Assembly: GCF_000312425.1 (NCBI RefSeq)
Contig: NZ_HE997181.1
Span: forward strand, 1,857,829-1,921,828
DNA length: 64,000 bases
Reading direction: 5' to 3'
From: Reyranella massiliensis 521
Lineage (GTDB): Bacteria; Pseudomonadota; Alphaproteobacteria; Reyranellales; Reyranellaceae
Shown: positions 61,267 through 64,000 of the stretch, one piece after another
Numbering within the stretch: the first letter of the stretch is position 1
Layout: each line of letters begins with the position of its first letter
Made by a program: the position numbers and the translations under genes
Notes under the pieces: model-generated
Database searches by the model: none
What the model saw: only the letters and a program-made list of their open reading frames with translations
Told to the model about the DNA's origin: nothing

Positions 61267-61292
61267 AACGGTCCGAGGAGCGACAAGGTTCC
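61267..61292 (-). promoter_or_regulatory. EcfG-type general-stress promoter
   Basis: On the minus strand GGAAC (61292-61288), 17-nt spacer, CGTT (61270-61267): an exact match to the alphaproteobacterial EcfG consensus GGAAC-N16/17-CGTT. It faces the repeat lipoprotein gene with room for a leader of about 75 nt. Confidence 0.7.
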
Positions 61293-61321
61293 CGCCCATC
61301 GCTTTTGTGCAGTAGGCGAGG

Positions 61322-61780
61322 CTAACCGGAACCCCGAATGCCGCTTTCCTCGCACAGGCCGGTCACAACGGCCCGCTGCCGCGGTGTGCTGCCGATCTCG
61401 ACGAGGACAAAATCCGGTTTCTCCGGCGTGCCGGCGATAACCCCGATGAAAGGCGCCAGACCGAGAAGGCGGCCTTCGCTGTTGCGGCCGTCGACCAGGC
61501 CGCAGACCGTCACTTTCCCATGGCTATTGCGGGCGGCTCGCATCTCTCCGAACCGGGCCGATGAGCCGTCCTTGAGCCACACCATCACCCCAGCGACGAT
61601 GGCTTCCTGCTGGAGTGGTGTCAGGGGAACGGGCTTGCCGGCGTCGATCGATGCTCCAGGTGGCGCCGGCGGAAGATCGCTATAAGGGGGCTGCAGCGTG
61701 ATGGGATAATGCGAAACGTCGAATTTGCATCCGCACGCGAGCAGGGCTGCGATGAGCACGAGATGGCGCAGCGCTTGCAC
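61322..61780 (-). CDS. Putative lipoprotein of unknown function (152 aa)
   Basis: Signal with lipobox (LIAALLACGC), then a Pro-rich linker (YPITLQPPYSDLPPAPPG) and a folded domain: LTPLQQEAIVAGVMVWLKDG, FGEMRAARNSHGKVTVCGLV, VDGRNSEGRLLGLAPFIGVI and a Cys near the end (GLCEESG). The two mature cysteines may pair. A 7-bp inverted repeat TGAACCC/GGGTTCA (61804-61822) lies just upstream. Confidence 0.7.
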   Translation of the reverse strand: MQALRHLVLIAALLACGCKFDVSHYPITLQPPYSDLPPAPPGASIDAGKPVPLTPLQQEAIVAGVMVWLKDGSSARFGEMRAARNSHGKVTVCGLVDGRNSEGRLLGLAPFIGVIAGTPEKPDFVLVEIGSTPRQRAVVTGLCEESGIRGSG

Positions 61781-61897
61781 AGTGGATCTCCCCCACAGAT
61801 CACTGAACCCTTGGCGGGTTCAATGCAGCCCACTCCGGTAGGCCCGTCCAGATGAGGCACCGCCCGATCTCCGGCGAAAACATCGAGTACCGGCAAA

Positions 61898-62224
61898 CTA
61901 GGGCAGCCTGCTCCTCTGGAACGACTTCACTGCCAACGCGGCCACCAGTCCGCCAAGCGCTATGCCACTGAAGCCGATGACGATGGCCAGTATCTGCGTA
62001 AGCGGTCGGGTCGGCACGTAATCGCCATAGCCGATCGTAAGTCCGGTGATGAAGGCGAAGTAGAGGCCCTTGCCGATGCCCCAGCCTTCGACCAAGCCCA
62101 CGATTGCTCCCAAGACTGCCTGCAGCACGAGCAAGCTCGATAGCACGGGCCAGGTGATCCGGATGCCCTCCAGCAAGGAGTAGAGGTAGAGGCGACGCAG
62201 CGCTTTCGGGGAACGATCGGGCAT
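61898..62224 (-). CDS. Two-TM potassium channel (KcsA-like pore)
   Basis: A 108-residue minimal channel: helix 1 WPVLSSLLVLQAVLGAIVGL, pore helix GLYFAFITGL, selectivity filter TIGYGD (63-68), and helix 2 ILAIVIGFSGIALGGLVAAL. It would form a tetrameric K+ pore. No cytoplasmic gating domain (RCK or cNMP). Isolated gene; osmotic or pH homeostasis is a guess. Confidence 0.92.
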   Translation of the reverse strand: MPDRSPKALRRLYLYSLLEGIRITWPVLSSLLVLQAVLGAIVGLVEGWGIGKGLYFAFITGLTIGYGDYVPTRPLTQILAIVIGFSGIALGGLVAALAVKSFQRSRLP

Positions 62225-62282
62225 CGGTCCTCAGTCTCCTGGTCCTGGCGAGGTAACGCCAAAGAGTGACTTCGTTCGGATC

Positions 62283-64000
62283 CTAGGTGGATCGCCGACG
62301 GAAGAGGCGGTCAGGCAGGGCTTTCAGCGTTTCGCGGATCTTCTGGAACAACACGTAGAGTCCAGGAATGATGAAGATGCCCAGGCAGCTAGCGGCCAGC
62401 ATGCCGCCGAAGACGGCCGTGCCCACCGCCCGCTGGGTCGCGGCGCCCGCGCCCGTTGCAATGACGAGCGGCACCAGGCCGACGATGAAGGCGAAGGAGG
62501 TCATCATCACGGCGCGGAAACGCAGGCTCGCCGCCGTTGTCGCCGCCGTCACGGCATCGGCGCCTTTCTCGCGCTCGGCCATGGCGAACTCGACAATCAG
62601 AATGGCGTTTTTCGCTGCGAGGGCAATCAGCACGACGATGCCGATCTGGGCGAACAGATTGTTGTCGAGCCCGCTCAGCCACAGCGCCGCCATGGCACCA
62701 AACAGGCCGGCCGACACCGACAGCAGCGCCGCTACCGGGATCGCCGTGCTTTCGTACAGCGCGACGAGGAAGAGGTAGGCGAACAGAAGGGCAAGCGCCA
62801 GGATGAAGCCGGTCTGTCCCGCAGCTGCCTTCTCCTGGAAGGCCGTTCCGGTCCATTGGTAGCCGTAGCCGGCGGGTAGTGCCGTCTTTGCAAGCGTTTC
62901 CATGGCGGCCATCGCCTGGCCCGAAGAGTAGCCCGGTGCCGGGCCGCCATTGATGGTGACGGAGCGCAGATTGTTGTAGCGGATGACCTGTGCGGGTGCA
63001 GTGACCAGCCGGATCTCGGCGATCGCGCGAAGCGGGATGAGTTCGCCGGAGGCGTTTCGTATGCGCACGCGGTAGACGTCGCGGGCGACGCGCCGGTCAC
63101 TTGCTTCCGCCTGGACCTTCACCTGCCAGGTCCTGCCGAACAGGTTGAAGTCGTTGGCATAGTAGCCGCCCATGGCCGTCTGCAGGGCATCGAACACGTG
63201 GGCGATGTCGACGCCCAGGATCTGGGCGCGCTCCCGGTCGAGGTCGAGATAGATCTGCGGCGTCGCCGCTCCGTAGGTCGTGTAGACGCCGGCCAGCTCG
63301 GGAACGCTCTGGGCTGCCGAGACGAGACCGCGCGCGGTCGCGGCCATGTCGGTCGGCGAGGCTCCTGTACGGCTTACGAGCTGGAACTCGAACCCGGCGG
63401 ACGTGCTGAGGCCGATGATGGGCGGCAGGTTGAACGGGATGATGGTCGCGGCCGCAATCCGGCGGAAATCCTGGTTGAGCTGGTCAAGGGCCGCGAACAC
63501 CGACATGCCGGGAGCCTTGCGTTCGTCGAACGGCTTCATCGCCGCCACGAAGAAGGCGCGGTTGGGCAGGTTGAGGCCGTCGAGCATGCTGTAGCCGCTG
63601 ACGGTGAAGAGGTTCTGCAGCCAGGGCTTGCCGCGGACGATGCCCTCGACCTGCTCGACGACGGCCAGGGTCCGGCTCGTCGATGCGGCATCCGGCAACT
63701 GGATCTCGCCCATGAAGGCGCCCTGGTCTTCGTTGGGCAGAAAGCCGGTGGGTACGATGCGTGCCAGCCCGCCGGTCCCGGCAATGAAGGCCAGGGCAAG
63801 GAGGCCTGCGATCAGAGCGCGGCGCGCCAGCGGCGTGGCAAGGCGCACATAACCGTTGCGGCTGGCGTCGATGCCGCGGTTCAGGCGGGCAATGATGCCT
63901 CTGCTCTTGCCGCGGTGGCGCAGGACCAGGGAGCAGAGTGCAGGGGACAGGGACAGGGCGTTGATGGCCGAGATCACCATCGATGCCGACACGGCCACGG
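62283..64000 (-). CDS. RND efflux permease, C-terminal part (runs off the window)
   Basis: About 570 residues of an HAE1-type (AcrB/MexB) transporter: [39 protein letters not shown] (hallmark of the family, just after the central helix), a periplasmic half with [20 protein letters not shown], then the last helices ([40 protein letters not shown]) and [14 protein letters not shown]. The N-terminal half lies beyond 64000. It exports toxic amphiphiles with a membrane fusion protein and TolC-type partner, not visible here. Confidence 0.94.
   Translation of the reverse strand, partial: VAVSASMVISAINALSLSPALCSLVLRHRGKSRGIIARLNRGIDASRNGYVRLATPLARRALIAGLLALAFIAGTGGLARIVPTGFLPNEDQGAFMGEIQLPDAASTSRTLAVVEQVEGIVRGKPWLQNLFTVSGYSMLDGLNLPNRAFFVAAMKPFDERKAPGMSVFAALDQLNQDFRRIAAATIIPFNLPPIIGLSTSAGFEFQLVSRTGASPTDMAATARGLVSAAQSVPELAGVYTTYGAATPQIYLDLDRERAQILGVDIAHVFDALQTAMGGYYANDFNLFGRTWQVKVQAEASDRRVARDVYRVRIRNASGELIPLRAIAEIRLVTAPAQVIRYNNLRSVTINGGPAPGYSSGQAMAAMETLAKTALPAGYGYQWTGTAFQEKAAAGQTGFILALALLFAYLFLVALYESTAIPVAALLSVSAGLFGAMAALWLSGLDNNLFAQIGIVVLIALAAKNAILIVEFAMAEREKGADAVTAATTAASLRFRAVMMTSFAFIVGLVPLVIATGAGAATQRAVGTAVFGGMLAASCLGIFIIPGLYVLFQKIRETLKALPDRLFRRRST

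Overview
The window is about 64 kb of high-GC DNA from an alphaproteobacterium. Gene content and order (PHA synthase, aminotransferase-hom-glpX-recJ, a FecI/FecR/TonB iron locus, an alphaproteobacterial-type Fur, an EcfG-type promoter, many small rhizobial-style hydrophilic proteins) suggest a Rhizobiales or neighbouring Rhodospirillales soil or rhizosphere genus. I cannot fix the genus from sequence alone. No phage, transposase, integrase or CRISPR array was recognised.

Region 1 (1-20.6 kb) is mostly housekeeping and metabolism: an OmpR-type two-component pair divergent from a DegP/HtrA protease; a catabolic neighbourhood (luciferase-like monooxygenase, CoA-binding protein, Old Yellow Enzyme, class II aldolase, enoyl-CoA hydratase, thioesterase); rplM-rpsI with a clear promoter and terminator; gamma carbonic anhydrase; YbaK; phaC; an AlaC-like aminotransferase, hom, glpX; a frameshifted polysaccharide deacetylase; recJ; and tRNA-Glu(TTC).

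Region 2 (20.6-32.2 kb) lies between two 52-nt direct repeats (47/52 identical). The first overlaps the last four bases of tRNA-Glu. Inside are decayed sequence, a DUF2177 membrane protein and a complete iron-uptake locus: Fur-box-like site, ECF sigma factor, FecR, TonB-dependent siderophore receptor with an STN signalling domain, PepSY reductase-like protein, DUF4198, DUF3325, ExbB, ExbD, TonB and a Fur-family regulator. It reads as a self-sufficient, surface-signalled iron acquisition cassette, possibly an island.

Region 3 (32.5-48.2 kb) is the most intriguing part. Six FNR/FixK-type palindromes (TTGA-N6-TCAA) sit upstream of nearly every transcription unit. The genes are mostly uncharacterised: a small membrane protein and a lipoprotein, two DUF2252 paralogues, a CYTH triphosphatase-like protein, a SulP transporter, an RMD1/DUF155 membrane protein, a multi-pass membrane protein, a TMEM175-like channel, a patatin lipoprotein, an alpha/beta hydrolase and a large periplasmic arylsulfatase. 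The sequence suggests one low-oxygen-responsive regulon. The DUF2252 proteins carry kinase-like motifs in permuted order.

Region 4 (48.2-62 kb) has low coding density with decayed fragments and many short stress-type proteins: an orphan acyl carrier protein, ExoD, a transglutaminase, a CPA2 antiporter, a cold-shock protein, a CsbD-like protein, single-helix micro-proteins, lipoproteins (one with an EcfG-type promoter) and a 2-TM potassium channel. The window ends inside an RND efflux pump gene.
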